64,000 nt of DNA, taken from assembly GCA_029379385.1 (NCBI GenBank), contig CM055612.1, positions 18,166,001 to 18,230,000 on the forward strand, given 5' to 3'. The notes under the pieces were generated by a model. The model did no database searches. It was not told the DNA's origin and saw nothing but the letters and a program-made list of their open reading frames with translations. Of the stretch, positions 22,803 through 35,535 are shown one piece after another. The position numbers and the translations under genes are program-made. Each line of letters starts with the position of its first letter. Within the stretch, counting starts at the first letter, position 1. The stretch comes from Quillaja saponaria (Eukaryota; Streptophyta; Magnoliopsida; Fabales; Quillajaceae).

Positions 22803-24876
22803 TCAGTTCATACACATTTAAGTGTTCAAAAGGCATGCACGGAGGGATATTCTCCGTGAATGATAATCCTCAAATAAGGGTTGGGAACAATCTTTTTCTT
22901 CTAAGGTGATTTTTGTGTGTAACATCCATTTTCTTATTAAGCACAAACAAGGAGAAACGAAAAAACAAAGCTTATTAATCAAGCCTATTAGAATTTGGAT
23001 AGAGTATTCCTGATAGATGAAAGTAGGGATAATGCAACGGAAATGATATAAAAGCTTGGAAAAGAATCATATTCCTGTTGTAATTTTACTTATTTCTTTC
23101 ATTGCAATTATACCAACCACAACCACAATTAGCATTTGATTAACAACCTGTGCTCCAATTCATTGTAGAATACCCATAAACTAAAAATTAAAATTTGATG
23201 AAAAACTAATAGTTTTATGAATGATTTCTTGTCTACTTGAAATTCCTTTTTTCATAGTTTTTTTTTTTTTTTAACTGTATAAAAGTTCAGTTTGTGTTTA
23301 TCTGAATGTTTGACAATTTAACAAAATAATTCATAAAACTAAATGCAGCTTAACAAAGATCCTGTTATTTTATGTAAAAGATGAAAAGAGAACTCACTAG
23401 CAACCTCTCTTATTATTGTTATTGTTATTATTATTTTGTCAAAAGAATCTCTGTCCTTGATCCAAAGCGAAAACAACATTAAAAGAACGTGCTTGAAACT
23501 GCCTGCAATCACTTTCTGAGGCTTGTAATTAAAGGAATTCTGACCTCTTTAAACTCCAACCTCACCTCCCCAAGAAAAAGAAAAAGGCAAAGGCAAAGGA
23601 AAAAGTATAGAATAATTTATCGAGCCTATTCCTTCATGATTGTGGTCATTCTTCTTTTGTCATTAGTGAATGTATCTGGTTGATCCTGTGACAAACTTTT
23701 TCACGCCACAACTGTGGTTAAAGAATGTAGTGCTTCATACCAGATGCTTGTGCAATAAAGATGCAAACCAACACGCAACTGTCGAACATGATTTGATAAA
23801 TACGAATGAGTAGTAGAACGAAACATTCATTAGATAATAAAGTATTGGTGCTAAGCCCTCTTTGACAATGAAGCAACAATTCGAAATGATTTACTTGCGT
23901 ATTCTTGATAAATTAGTGTTTATATATCTTATAAGCCATTGGAATTATATGGACAATAGTCTCATATTAGTTATATGAACAACTTACTATAGGAGCATCC
24001 CTTTTGGGTTTGAGTTCTACTATTATCCTTAACAAGAATATCAAAGCCAACTCTATGAAACGAAGAGGAGTAGTTTAGAGCTTGTTGAACTCACCAAATA
24101 TAATTTTTCAATGGTTCTCCTTTTCGCATACTTTCAAAACTACAGCAACTAATGGTACCAACTAGTAATATTATCAAGAGATATGTTAAATTAACTTTAG
24201 GACTATAGTATAGTAATCTGATCAGATTTCTTAACTTTTTTTTTTGGTTTTCCAAAATTTCTCACAGACATTGTTATGAAATTAATCACTCGGATCTATC
24301 ATTAATGTTATATTAATGTATACATACTATTTATCTGTCATTTCCTATCAAAATATTGCCTTGCCCCACTTGCTTTTCATTAGGTTGCTGTTGAATACCC
24401 AATTGTTTGTGGGACATTCTCAGGCACTTTCATTTGGCTAGCAGCTATTAGGTATCAATCAACAGAAGAGAGGAGAGAAAGAAATAAAAGAAAAAGAAAG
24501 AGGAAGACCAACCATAAAAGAAAGATGTCATTGGGAAAAAGAGATAATAATATGGAGAAACTTTAATCATTTAATTAGTAAGGGAGTCAATGAAATATTA
24601 AACTATGAATTTAGTTATCAAGGCCAGCTCTCAAAAAATAATGCTGTATGTACCTGGGGGTGAGTAGTATAAGTCAGTTGCTTGAAATTTTCATTAGATT
24701 GAAAACCAAAATTTTCGATTGTCTAAAATTTCAAACCACCACATTTTAGTTTATAGCAGTTGTTTACCCATCCATTATTCCTTTAACATAACACAGATTC
24801 TTTATTTAATTCCAAAACTCAAAGAAAGTGTAGAAAAGAGTGGATCTGTAAACGAAAACTAACTACAATTCCAAAT
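22803..24876. other. Intergenic spacer
   Basis: No gene recognised. It contains T-rich runs near 23260 and 24235, a TTATTATTATT run near 23420 and a purine-rich stretch near 24465-24510. The short frame 23489-23683 has no recognisable domain. Confidence 0.5.
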
Positions 24877-25175
24877 ATTGTTCATAAATTGAAAAATATG
24901 ATTTGTACAAAATTAATTTTCTTGAAATACTAAAGAAATATAAGGTGATATACATGCAATCAAAACTGAAATGAGATAAATTTAAAACCCTAGGCTGGAT
25001 ACGAATACGTTTTTCATTCAATACACTTTCATGTATTATTCATAAATTGAAAAATACAATTTGTACAACATAATTTTCGTGAAATACTAAAAAAATATTA
25101 GGCGATATACATGCAATCAAAACTGAAATGAGTTAGATTTAAAACCCTAGGCTGGTCATTCTGTACACTTTCATT
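24877..25175. repeat. Tandem duplication, two copies of about 150 bp
   Basis: The block from ATTGTTCATAAATTGAAAAA to the TACACTTTCAT near 25032 is repeated from about 25035 to 25175, sharing GATATACATGCAATCAAAAC and AAAACCCTAGGCTGG. The copies differ by scattered substitutions and a gap of about 16 bp. Confidence 0.82.
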
Positions 25176-27370
25176 GCCCAATTGATTGTTGGATTTCATT
25201 CTTCACATAATCAAATTGGAAAGCATTGAGATGTGAGATTGACAAATCTGATAAGGAGAAAATCAAAGAACATCATTAGATATATGTTAAGAGACTGAGA
25301 AGAAGAAGAATTACAAATCAGAGAGTTGGAATTTGAGTGTAGCAAAACAAAAACAAAATAGTTGAAAATTAAGAAAATACTAGGTACATCATCTCCTTCG
25401 GTCTTCTCTAAAAGAATGAGGCAGTCTCCATACTGAACTAGGTGGATCTTCTTTCCTGCCTTTGTTCTTCATATGAGAGAATGAGAGTTGAAAGCCACCG
25501 TGAGAGAATGACAGAGTAGTAATTATGTTATACTATGTTTAAATCTATTGAATTTGAAATTATAATACTAAAATTGAAATTGTTTAGAAGTAAAATATGA
25601 GTTTTGATCACATAAAACTTTACAACCGTAATTGTATTTCAAGTACTTGGTAGTGGTTGACGTGATTTTTAGCGGCTTTTGGTTGTGGTTGTCATCGTCT
25701 CCTAGCTGGTTATGACCTTCATCTCTAATTGATTTTGATGATCATTGTCATCATTCTGGTAGATCCAATGGTGGTAATCGTCATCTTTGGTTCTCTTGGT
25801 GGTGGTTGACGATGGTCGTCGTCATCTTCAATGAGTTCTAATGGTGGTTGGTATAAGTATTTGACCAGTCGATAAGGATTGTGATCTGTGCTTGCAGTTG
25901 ACAGTGGGCAAACGAAATTGCCAGTGGATTAGGACCATCGGTGGGTGACAGAGGTTGTCGGGGTGGTGGTTAATGTTATAGTATGATGTGTAGTTATAAG
26001 TAAATGGCTCTCAAATTTAGTACATACACAAAAATTGTAAATAATATTTTGTAATTGTTTCTTAATTTCTGATAGTTGAGTTAAAAATTTCAATTTCGAT
26101 TCTATAATGTGTCTTAAACAAGAAAATTAGAATGGAACAGTCCAATTCCAATTTACTACATCCAAATGAACCCCTAGGATTTTTTGAATTTAGTTTGAGC
26201 TTTAACTTGGCGGAGTTAAAACTCGGCTGCCCATTATTATGTTGGGTATGTCTGGCTCTAAACTCATAAAGTATGATACTGTATGATCATTAGAGTTTTT
26301 AGACTCATATTAATCGACCTGATCAGGCATAGATATAAAATTTCCAACAGAAAAAAAAAAAAAAAATTATGATTTTGGGCCGACTCAGTTTCAGATCAAT
26401 TCAATCGGTTACAAGGACATATATTCAGTTTTTTAGGTCCTATGCTCACCCATATTAATGTACCACGCACTTTTGCCTCATTATGATTCTTAACTTTATA
26501 GTAATAAATAAATAAATAAATTTTGGTATAAAACCTATCTCATTACAAGGAAATTTTTTGCACTTAAACAATTAGACACTCAAAAACTACGTGCCAGCAT
26601 AAAGAGTGCTTAATTAGTAAACTAGTTCAACTATACTATCTTGAAATTAACTTAAATTTGATCTACAGTATTGATTTAGTTAATTGAAAATTTCTAAATT
26701 ACTAACTTATTTGAGTGAATTATGATATAAGGACTTGAACTTTGGTCAGTTCCCAAATCAGAAATTCATCTTCTTCTTTCTTTTTCTCTTTTTTTTTTTT
26801 TTTTCTTACTGTTTTTAGACATTATTAGATTCTTCATGTTTACAAATAGCATAATTCTTAATAAAGAGATTATTTCATGACGTGTCTAGTAATGTGAATT
26901 ATTTTATATTCTGAAGATAAAGAACATGGAAGATATAAAATGACGTCACTTTGTATTAGTGTGGGCCCATAACAATTTTTACCTTTTTTTTTTGCTAAAA
27001 CCTTAATCAAATTGATAGTTACATGCCAGTCAAGTTTTGCCTCCACAAATCATAATTTACTCTAACTTGGTTTGACTTGTATACTAATTCTGAAATTTAA
27101 TATCTTCATGGTAGATTGATTAGTTACACAAAGGCCACACCCGAATTACTATTGAGGAAGCAAAGACGATTTGCTTTTGACTATTTTTGTCTACGTACCT
27201 CATAGAGAGCTCTCTCTCCCTTCCATAAATGTCCATCTATCTCTCTTTTCACGGACTTTTACATTTTTAGCTTCGTTTTTTTTTTTTTTTCTCACCGATG
27301 ACCCAGAAACGTATTCGGATTTTACTAATACGCAAATCATATCCTGACATCTCTCTCCACCAATCTGCTC
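25176..27370. other. Intergenic spacer and kinase gene upstream region
   Basis: No coding region recognised. 25640-25970 is rich in GGTGG/GTCGTC-type short repeats. The last 250 bp before the kinase start include a CT-rich stretch at 27200-27260, common in plant 5' leaders, and a T run at 27279-27290. I cannot place a TATA box with confidence. Confidence 0.45.
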
Positions 27371-28231
27371 ATGGTGCGAGAACGAAGACACCCACAAAGC
27401 TCAACTAGGAGGGGCCTGATTGTGGGTAACTACTGCCATGACGTCCTGATGAGAGATGGAGTGGTTGTTGCGGAGACTCTTGGTGGCGCCGCCTCATTCA
27501 TTTCCGCCGTGCTAGACGGCCTCTCGATTCCTTATAATTTAATAGCGAAGGTTGGAAAAGACTTTGCTTATGCTATCAATCATAGCCCAATTGTGATACC
27601 TACTTCTATGACCACACTTTTCCACGCTTATTTTGATTCAGAGATCGATACAGACGGCCACCAAGATCGGGTCTTGAAACGTGTCTGTGCTTGCGACCCG
27701 ATTAAAGCTTCAGACCTTCCGGAAACCAGGTTTGATTTTGGAATGGCTGTTGGGGTTGGCGGGGAAATATTGCCGGAGGCCCTTGAGCGAATGGTTGGGA
27801 TTTGTACTGTGGTGTTTGTGGATGTTCAGGCTCTCATTCGAGAATTTGATGTGGTTGATGGAACAGTAAAGCTTGTTGAATTAAAGGAAAGTGGGTTTTT
27901 TCATCTTTTACCACGAATTGGGGTTCTTAAAGCCTCAGCTGATGAGGCATTGTTTATTGATGTGGAGGTGGTGAGGAAATGGTGTTGTGTTGTTGTGACA
28001 CATGGGAAGGATGGATGTAAAGTGTACTGGAAGGATGGGGAAATGCAAATTTCACCGTTTGCTGCGAATCAAGTTGATCCCACGGGTGCTGGGGACAGTT
28101 TCTTAGGTGGATTTGTAGCTGGGCTTGTCCATGGATTGGCTGTGCCTGATGCTGCATTATTAGGGAATTTTTTTGGTTCTCTAACTGTTGGACAGGTGGG
28201 ACTTCCCAAGCTTGACTTGAAGTTGTTCCAG
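27371..28231 (+). CDS. pfkB-family carbohydrate kinase, likely inositol 3-kinase (exon 1)
   Basis: Exon 1 encodes residues 1-287. After a basic start comes RRGLIVGNYCHDVL, then the substrate-site GG at 38-39 (ETLGGAASFISAVLDGL), FDFGMAVGVGGEILPE at 121-135 and FVDVQALIREFD at 149-160. The pfkB signature DPTGAGDSFLGGFVAG lies at 236-251, with Asp242 as the expected catalytic base and the preceding glycines as the anion hole. The overall text follows the plant inositol kinase group (Arabidopsis At5g58730 type), which phosphorylates myo-inositol to Ins(3)P in the cytosol on the phytate route. The start at 27371 is the first ATG with the family's N-terminus. The exon ends at CAG/GTTAGT in phase 0. 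No stop or frameshift. Substrate identity is inferred from family resemblance. Confidence 0.93.
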
Positions 28232-29337
28232 GTTAGTTTCTGAGAATTGTTTCCGTTCAACTACTTTGATAATCTTTATGCTGGTTCGGAGTATCAGTGG
28301 AAAAGAGAATCCATGTAGGTGACTTAGAGTTAGTTTCATTGTCTTTGAGATGTTTTAGATACTGGATTTTTTTCCAGGATTTGCTCCCACTTGTTATTAG
28401 GCTTTAAGTTGAATTACTTACTGCATGTTAGGGATTCTTTACCTCCAATCAAAACTACAGTGGTTTCAGAAATCATTCTTTTGGCAATGTCAAGAAGAAA
28501 TTTGATATTGGCTGTACATTTTAGTTCTGAGACAACATGAGAGATATTCCAGGTTCCTCATACTTATATGACTGTCGTACTCAAAGGCTACCCTTGAAGC
28601 TTGTTGTCACCAATGTTAGAACTCGGAAATTTAGAATGAGGTTATGCATTGAGTTTTCTAACTGGAGACATTGGACAATTCTGTTTCTCTCATATAGAAA
28701 GAGAGCTAGAAATGCAGGATGATACGGTTAGATTTATTGGGAACTGTTCCATACATCAAGTTCCTCATTTATAGTTTTAGCTCTACTTTCGTTAGAATGC
28801 TTGCTTATTTAAATTCCTTGTTGCTGGAGCTAAGAAAGCTCAGAGTTACATAGATTTTAGTCATATTTCCACGATCTGCTTCCAGAAGTAGACATATGGA
28901 CATACTTGTTCTTTTTTTTTCTTTCTTGTTTTATACAAGCAATGGATCTAGTCTACTCCTACTCCTACTCCTAGGGGAATGGGGAAAGGAAACTAGCCTA
29001 CTCTAGGGGAAAAGGGAAGGGGAAACTGTAACCTACCAAATCTTCAAACTTACCTCATTGTTGATGCTCGGCCCTGTGACCTTTGCCGTCCTCCAGTTGG
29101 TGGCATGCCGGTTGAACAAGCAACTGGTTGGGATGGACATATTGTTAGGTTGTGAAGCAAATTTAAGATTATTGCGCAGCTTGATTTATTTAGTCCTGTT
29201 ATCTAAGATGCATATTGTTTCTCTGCAGTTCGTTGGCTTGTTGATATAATATATGAATAATGAAAATTAACAAAACATCATCTTTGTGAAGTAACATCTG
29301 TATAGATAACAGATAAACAACCATTAGACTGTCCTAG

Positions 29338-29782
29338 TGCGACGGTCAGAGGACCAAGTCCACGTCAGCTATGCACTAGAGTGATCTTGGGCATATGGGT
29401 ACCCTTCCTTCCTTGTTATATGCATTTTGGAGGCCACGTGAGCTTTCCAAGAACAAACCCATGAGGCTCAGTGAGGCCAAAGGAGACAATATATGATGTG
29501 GAAGTTAGGCCCTTGACATTTGGTATCAGAGCCATTCTGGGGTACCTGCATGTGCCACCGAGGATGGAGCACCCTTAAATGAGTGGGGTGGATGTGACGG
29601 TCAGAGGACTAAGTCCCACATCGGCTATGTACTAGAGTGATCTTGAGCATATAAGGGTTGGCCTTCTTTTCTTGTTATACGACGTGTTTTGGGAGGTCAA
29701 GTGGGTTTTTTCAAGAATAAACCTGTGTGGCTTAATGGGATCAAATCGGACAATATATGACGGGAAAGGTGGGCCTGTGACA
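29338..29782 (+). mobile_element. TRIM (terminal-repeat retrotransposon in miniature), complete
   Basis: Two direct LTRs, 29338-29518 and 29593-29782, begin TGCGACGGTCAGAGGAC and TGTGACGGTCAGAGGAC and both end in TGACA. Between them are a perfect initiator-Met tRNA primer-binding site TGGTATCAGAGCC (29521-29533), two bases after the first LTR, and a purine-rich tract GAGTGGGGTGGA (29581-29592) just before the second. The 5-bp TSD CCTAG is exact on both sides (29333-29337, 29783-29787). At 445 bp with no coding region it depends on enzymes supplied by other elements. It lies in sense orientation in the kinase intron. Confidence 0.92.
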
Positions 29783-30101
29783 CCTAGTTAGCTTTATGGC
29801 AAATGGTGACTAAGAATATCATTAGTTGCACTCGGCTGGTTATTATAATGTTGATAACTTCTATTCTTTATAATCTTCTTTTTTTCTGATGAAATTTGTG
29901 TTTTGTAAAAAAAAAGAAAAAAGCCAGTAACTTGTTAAACTAAGGATGTGGACCCTGGGAGAAGACTTTTACTATGTTGTGAGGGGGGGGAGGGGGAGAT
30001 GTGGAGTTATTATTTTTTATTTATTTATTTTCTTTGCAAGTTAAAATATATTCTTAAGCCCCTTAAGCGGTAATCCTGTCAGTTTCCTCATATATATTTT
30101 T

Positions 30102-32350
30102 TTAACTGTCCATTGTCTGTTTGCCATTTGAAAACCTATTTTGCAACATTGTGGGAAGCTTAGATGTTGAAATTGACTTGCAGAATCTTAGATTATCTGG
30201 TGACAATACCTGTATATTAATAGGGCCATCTGGATCATGGACAGAACCACCATCTCCAACTTGAAACTTAATTTGAGCTTCAAGAATTTCATCCCAATCC
30301 AATAGAAAACCTTTGAGAACTAAGGGACAGTCAATATGAGTTTTACCTTTTACTAGATTTTGTTTAGCCAGTCCACCCACTTATACGCATTCCTAACTGA
30401 CTATATATTCAGTTCAATGCTTACTATTGGTACATTATTGATCAAGCATTCCCACCAGAAACATTCTGTGGGAAGCATTCAACTTCTGCTCTCTAAATGA
30501 AACTACTTATTTAGTAAAAGAAATCAGTCCAGTAAATTTGCAAAGTGTAAATTTATTAGTTGATATCTTACCAAGGAATTCCTCGCCCCATGAATTGATC
30601 CTAGTTGATTTCTTACCAAGGAAAGACCGAGAGTCCTTTAACGATAGTTTACCACTGACAAGATGTACACCCAAGTGCAGAATTGGTAAGTCTTCCTGCT
30701 CCATGTTTCAATACAACTGTCAAATACCATATAATCAGTCCTGAATATTGGAAAAAGAAATAAAAATCTAAGCCTTGATATATTTAGGCATAGAATATCT
30801 CTGAGTTGGAGTGATCAGAATCAGGCAGGTACATCACTGTCATTTATTTTGAGGTATCAATGATAAGCTTTTTACATTAACTAATAACTAGCACTAATTC
30901 TAGCCATGTCACGAAATAAGACTTTTTATATGTCATCCATTTTGATGTGATCTCTTTATCTCCAGCACATCCATAGAGTGATCAGAAACACCCAGAGACA
31001 CTTAAGTCTATTTCTCTTTGAGGAAAAGAAATAACCATTCTATGAACAGTCATTCTAGTGTTCTGGGATGACAAGTATCTATATGTTTATTGCTTTGTGT
31101 TGGTCTGATAGTACATTAACTTCACCACCACAACGAAGGTCTCCTTGGGAAGTTTGGCTTAAATCCATTAATTTTTTTGTTCAGAAAGATTTATTCTACT
31201 AATACCACTGTTGCTTCAAGATAGTTTAAGTTCAACCCAACAGTATATGGCTTGCTCACTGAGAGATTCAAGAGTGACTACGTTATTGTCTAGGAAAACT
31301 ATATCCTTCCTAGCTAGGAACATCAGTAAATGTCACCTTATGTGTATTTATGATTTTAAGTTTTAACTTTTGTCTAAGGATAGTAGCTCTACTCCCGTTT
31401 TCTCCATTTGAAAAGGTTTTACCTAGACCTTAACAGTCCACACACTGCAAGTCATAATCAATCAAACATGGAACAAGCTGCTTGATTCTTGTGATGACAT
31501 AACATCGTCTGCTTATTTTTAGCCTTCTTTGATTTCATCATCGTGCTGCATCACTGCAAATACATTTTACAGTTTGTAGTTGAGCTGGATATTCAAAAAT
31601 TTTAAGCTCGATGTTTCTGAAAACTTCACCTTCTTCCCATTAATAGTATTTGAAATAGAGAAAATATTGACAGAAGCATCAGATTTCTTTTTGACTGCTA
31701 GTAGACCACTTCATCCATTGGGCATACTCTCTCTGCTCGCTAATATTTTCAACTTATTGGACATCTATGTCAGCTCTTTCATAGGGAGTTACTCTTGACA
31801 TCCTTCTTATGAGAGATTAATATATATGGTAATCCATATGGTATGCTCAGGTTCTTGCCAACTTGTTTTGGAACTCCATACCTGTTACTATGCTTAGAGA
31901 ATTGTGCAGTAGCATGCCAAAATGTAATAATAGCAGTTTGGAGAGTCTCAGGGATTTTCAATATGAGCATAAACATAATCTCTATTATTGATCTGTGATA
32001 TACTTGAGATGCTCTTTAATGACATTCTGAAAATGTACTACAGAAAAACCCAATCTAGACATCTCAGAAATCATGTCCAGAGTTGATGGGATATGCACTC
32101 TATTATTGCAATTCAAGTTATGGAGTCACTTTAAACACATTCAAATGATTGAATACACAAATGTCTTCTTCTTAGACTTTGATAACATGCATATTGCTGC
32201 AAGCCTCGGACTCCATCTCTTACTACTTGATCTTTGATACTAATAGATACAAACCATTCTTCAGTGTAAAGAATTTACTTGTTCCATAATCAGAAGACAA
32301 TATCTCAAACTAGAGGGAAAAAGAGAGACTTGTAAAGTAACATGCCATAT
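30102..32350 (-). pseudogene. Unidentified coding-like remnant in the kinase intron
   Basis: Several minus-strand stretches look protein-like rather than random. They are 30102-30380 (LVLKGFLLDWDEILEAQIKF), 30507-30704 (EDLPILHLGVHLVSGKLSL, with a doubled S-T-R-I-N-S / I-S-T-N-K pattern) and 31779-31976 (SNRYGVPKQVGKNLSIPYGL). Stops and frameshifts separate them. I do not recognise the family. A decayed retroelement or viral insertion, or a gene fragment, are all possible, and it may also be several unrelated pieces. Confidence 0.3.
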
Positions 32351-32760
32351 ATTTCTTTAAATTTTTATGAGAAGGCAACATGATATTTATAGGAACTAAT
32401 AACTATGATAAGTTTCTAAATATATATTCAACTGAAATTTTGGCGACGTTAATATAGAAACTCTTCTTAACAAACTCCTATCTTAATTTCCAATTCCTAT
32501 AGTCAATCCTTGGAAGACATGATTTGTGCATGAAGCATCAAAAAGAGTGAAGGAAATATCCAGAAGCATTTAGGTAAAGATAGTGATCATTTGGTTGTAC
32601 CCTAACTAGTGTATTTCAGTAGGCCACTTGCATCTATCAAAGGTCACAGAACTCCTGCATGTCTAAAGTTATTTTCTTTTTCATATACATTTGAGGGGGC
32701 TGAGAATGTTTATTTCACAATAATGTAATGACATTTTCCTCATATTTGTGGCGGTTGCAG

Positions 32761-33030
32761 ATAGTTAATGATGAGATGCAGAAAAGGAAGATGCAGGACA
32801 CTGTATGCAACGAAAGAAGAGACAGTGAGTTGAATTTTTGGAAGCAACCTGGTCATGAGCAGTTCCATACATCTCTAAGTGCAGCCAAAGTGATAACCCC
32901 ACATCATATTCAGGAATGTGAATGGAATCTAACAAGTTCTCCCAGAATGATAGAGCAGGGTATGAAGACAAATTTGTTGATAAATTCTGTCCATGAGGGA
33001 CCAATTCAGAGTGCTGATGGAAAACCGTGA
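32761..33030 (+). CDS. Inositol 3-kinase-like gene, exon 2 (C-terminus)
   Basis: Continues the kinase in phase 0 after the AG acceptor at 32759-32760. IVNDEMQKRKMQDTVCN matches the end of the conserved kinase (the family has a V-x-D-E-x-Q-R/K-R-K-M-Q segment here). About 70 less conserved residues follow, rich in S, H and E, ending at TGA 33028-33030. The full protein is 376 residues, slightly longer than the roughly 350 I recall for the family; the extra length is in this tail. Alternative ends by splicing are possible. Confidence 0.85.
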   Translation: MVNDEMQKRKMQDTVCNERRDSELNFWKQPGHEQFHTSLSAAKVITPHHIQECEWNLTSSPRMIEQGMKTNLLINSVHEGPIQSADGKP

Positions 33031-34098
33031 CAGTATTGCTGAGCTGAGCCTTATTGCTTCAGTATTTTTCCTCTTCTTTTTCATGACAGTATATCTTTTC
33101 ACCGCTCTTTTCTAGTTTCACTTGCTGTTTTCCATAAACAAAAAGAGTACCCACTTCCTGTTCTGCTGAGTTGTATTAGGTTTTCAGGTTTTTTTATAGG
33201 TGAATTGGTGCTGCTTTAGGTCATTGTAGGTTGTCCATGTATGTAATTCTGAGTTACTGCACTGATCTAATTGAGTCTGTTCGTTTCATATATTGATGAA
33301 ATGAATTTGGAATAGTTTTCTTGGTTTTTAGTTTTTACACCAAAAGAAAAATCTACGCCATTACTAAGTATAATGAATAATATAGCATTTAGCAAAATAT
33401 GAAGAAATCGAAACATATCAAAATGAAGAAAGAATTTAGGTTTAGTTTAGGTGATACGAGTCATTGAAATTTAAAAAAGAGATTCTAAATTAATTAATAT
33501 TATTCTTAATTTGAAATTTAATTTTTATACAAAATATGCATGAATTTAGGTTTTTTTTTTTTTTTTCTTTTTGATTTTTACACACTCTGAGCTCTACGTT
33601 TGATACCTTTGTTTTTCATGGCCAATACAACTTGGCGACCCGGCACAACAACATTTGTAGGTCGCCTAACTCAAGTGTGATTCAATTTATTTATTTTAAA
33701 TTTGTTAGTATGAGTTATAAAATCAATGATAATAGTTTTTTTATTCATAAATTTTTTTTCCATTAATTCATGTGATGCTCATAAACACGGGCCTAAGTGT
33801 CACAGCCCACTTTACTAGCATAGAAAGATAGTAGAGCATAGCTATCCTCTCACGGGTAGCAAGTCAATTTATTAAATATCTCTTAGGTCTATACTTGCAA
33901 GGCTAGTACACAGTGCATCAAAAAGAAAAATGTCACACAATTTACAAGAAATATCTCATGTGTCTCATTAATTATGCTGGTGTTACAAGCAATGCCAAAA
34001 AAATCCAACAAAGCACATGAACATAAATAACTTTTAAAGAATTTTGCACAGGAGTTTCTCTGTCATGAAAAAACATCATCTCTTCCAATTGAGCTAAA
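33031..34098. other. Kinase 3' flank and spacer
   Basis: Contains the probable 3' UTR (33031 to about 33310, T-rich) and then AT-rich spacer with a T run near 33550-33566. No further gene recognised up to the LINE fragment. Confidence 0.5.
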
Positions 34099-35535
34099 TT
34101 AACTATTCACTTTAATTATAAAAATATCAAGCCTAGGTACTGTTACAACGATGCCCCATATTGGTGTCAAAAATAAAGCGGCCAGACATATGCCCCGGAT
34201 AAGTTTAGATTGTGACACTACACCCAAAAAAACTAAAGAAGTTGCTAGGGGGTGAGCAACAGCCATCGCATCTTGCAAAAGAACTGAAACCAGATCAGGA
34301 GGAACATAAGTCAACCGATGAGGACTAATAGGCCAAGAAAGGCAGAGGCCAAGCAATCTGCAGAGTAATTAGCTTCCCCATAAACGTGCTTCAAAGAAGT
34401 CCGTCAATCCTGATTCAAGATATTCCTGCAGTTTATAATCAGATTGTGATGAGGATGACACTCAATGTCCTCTTTTAAAATTAAATTTAGAGTAACCAAT
34501 GAATCAATTTCAGCTTCTACTTTCTTGTAACCAATATCCCAAGCTAGTTTAAGGCCACAATAAATACCATAGACCCTTGCAAAGGTATTAGATCCATAGT
34601 CCAATTTAACAAGATAACCACAAAACCTCTCTCCCTGCATCCCCTCTAATCAGGCCACCACAGCCAGTGAGTTTACCATTGTCCTTGAAGCAAACATCTG
34701 AGTTCAGTTTGACCCAACCAAATGAAGGAAAAGTCTAGTTGATGAGCTTTCTAACTCTAATATATATTACTCATATTAATATCCAAAATATTCCATAATA
34801 TCTCAGCTTCAGAACACAGTGAAGAAATGGAAGTAGAAGGAATGGAGATAAAATATCACTAAATAAAAGCTTATTCCTCCACTTCCATAATCTCCAAGCA
34901 AGAAAGGAGAAGAAGGAGGGCGAAGGCACCTTATCATGAAAAAGAAGATCAGAGTCAAGATTCAATTTGATCTAAGTCTCCAAGTTTGCAGTGAAGAAGG
35001 AAGAAAGCAAAGGGTTTGGAACATTAACCCAGACATGTTAGGCATGAGGGCAATATCTGATAGCATGCAGGACATCCTCACAAGAATTAGAACATATGGT
35101 GTAGGTAGGAGAGCCAACCAAATTCCTCTTCCACCTTATATAATTAGTTAGTAACATGTTAAGGAGAACCAACCACAAGAAATGTTCAATTCTAGGAATA
35201 AATGAATTTGCAATTTGTCTAATAATAGACATATTGGAGGAAGCTGCAGGAGGATCTCTTAATTGAGTCCTAGCAGTTCGAGTAGTGAAGATACCATTAG
35301 AAGACAGGTTCCAGATAATTTTATCATCCAAAGAAAAACCTTAATGAAGACCAATAGCCTCAGATCGAGCCCTAAAAACATTGTCAGGAGGAAAATCCTT
35401 TTGGCAAGTAAATTTACACTGTCCCTCCAATATGTACTCACTGACTTGTAACTTCGATTGATCTTCTGGAATAGGGTATTGTGAACACAAATTTTGCCTA
35501 AAATGCAATGAACAAGAAAATGTGTACAAAAATAA
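34099..35535 (-). mobile_element. LINE (non-LTR retrotransposon) 3' fragment: zinc-binding RT domain and RNase H
   Basis: Minus-strand reading from 35331 to 35038 gives DDKIIWNLSSNGIFTTRTA, then FLWLVLLNMLLTNYIRWKR, the RT-associated zinc-binding domain (zf-RVT) seen in plant LINEs. Next comes the usual W-F-x-W-R-x-W-K-W-R-N-K segment near 34860-34900. The RNase H-like domain follows: WVKLNSDVCFKDNGKLTGCG near 34660-34720, GIYCGLKLAWDIGYKKVEAE and DSLVTLNLI in 34404-34640, and VYGEANYSADCLAS near 34350-34390. The RT core and endonuclease are absent, as in a 5'-truncated copy. A 3' A-tail and TSD are not clear. Confidence 0.82.

Larger units (their letters stand above)
28232..32760 (+). other. 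Intron of the kinase gene (4529 bp)
   Basis: Bounded by GTTAGT at 28232 and a GCGGTTGCAG acceptor ending at 32760; joining the exons keeps the frame (LDLKLFQ then IVNDEMQKRKMQ). It holds a complete TRIM at 29338-29782 and a long stretch with coding-like minus-strand fragments (30102-32350). A short plus-strand reading near 29060-29150 (RPCDLCRPPVGGMPVEQATG) looks protein-like, but I cannot identify it. Confidence 0.85.

Noticed and set aside
27954..28260. Minus-strand open frames opposite the kinase exon
   Set aside because: Antisense shadows of the well-supported kinase coding frame.
29085..29160. Protein-like text RPCDLCRPPVGG as an exon of a known gene
   Set aside because: No splice context or family could be assigned; noted only in the intron entry.
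30538..30744. Plus-strand frame in the kinase intron as an extra exon
   Set aside because: The kinase reads in phase directly from 28231 to 32761, and this frame shows no pfkB similarity.
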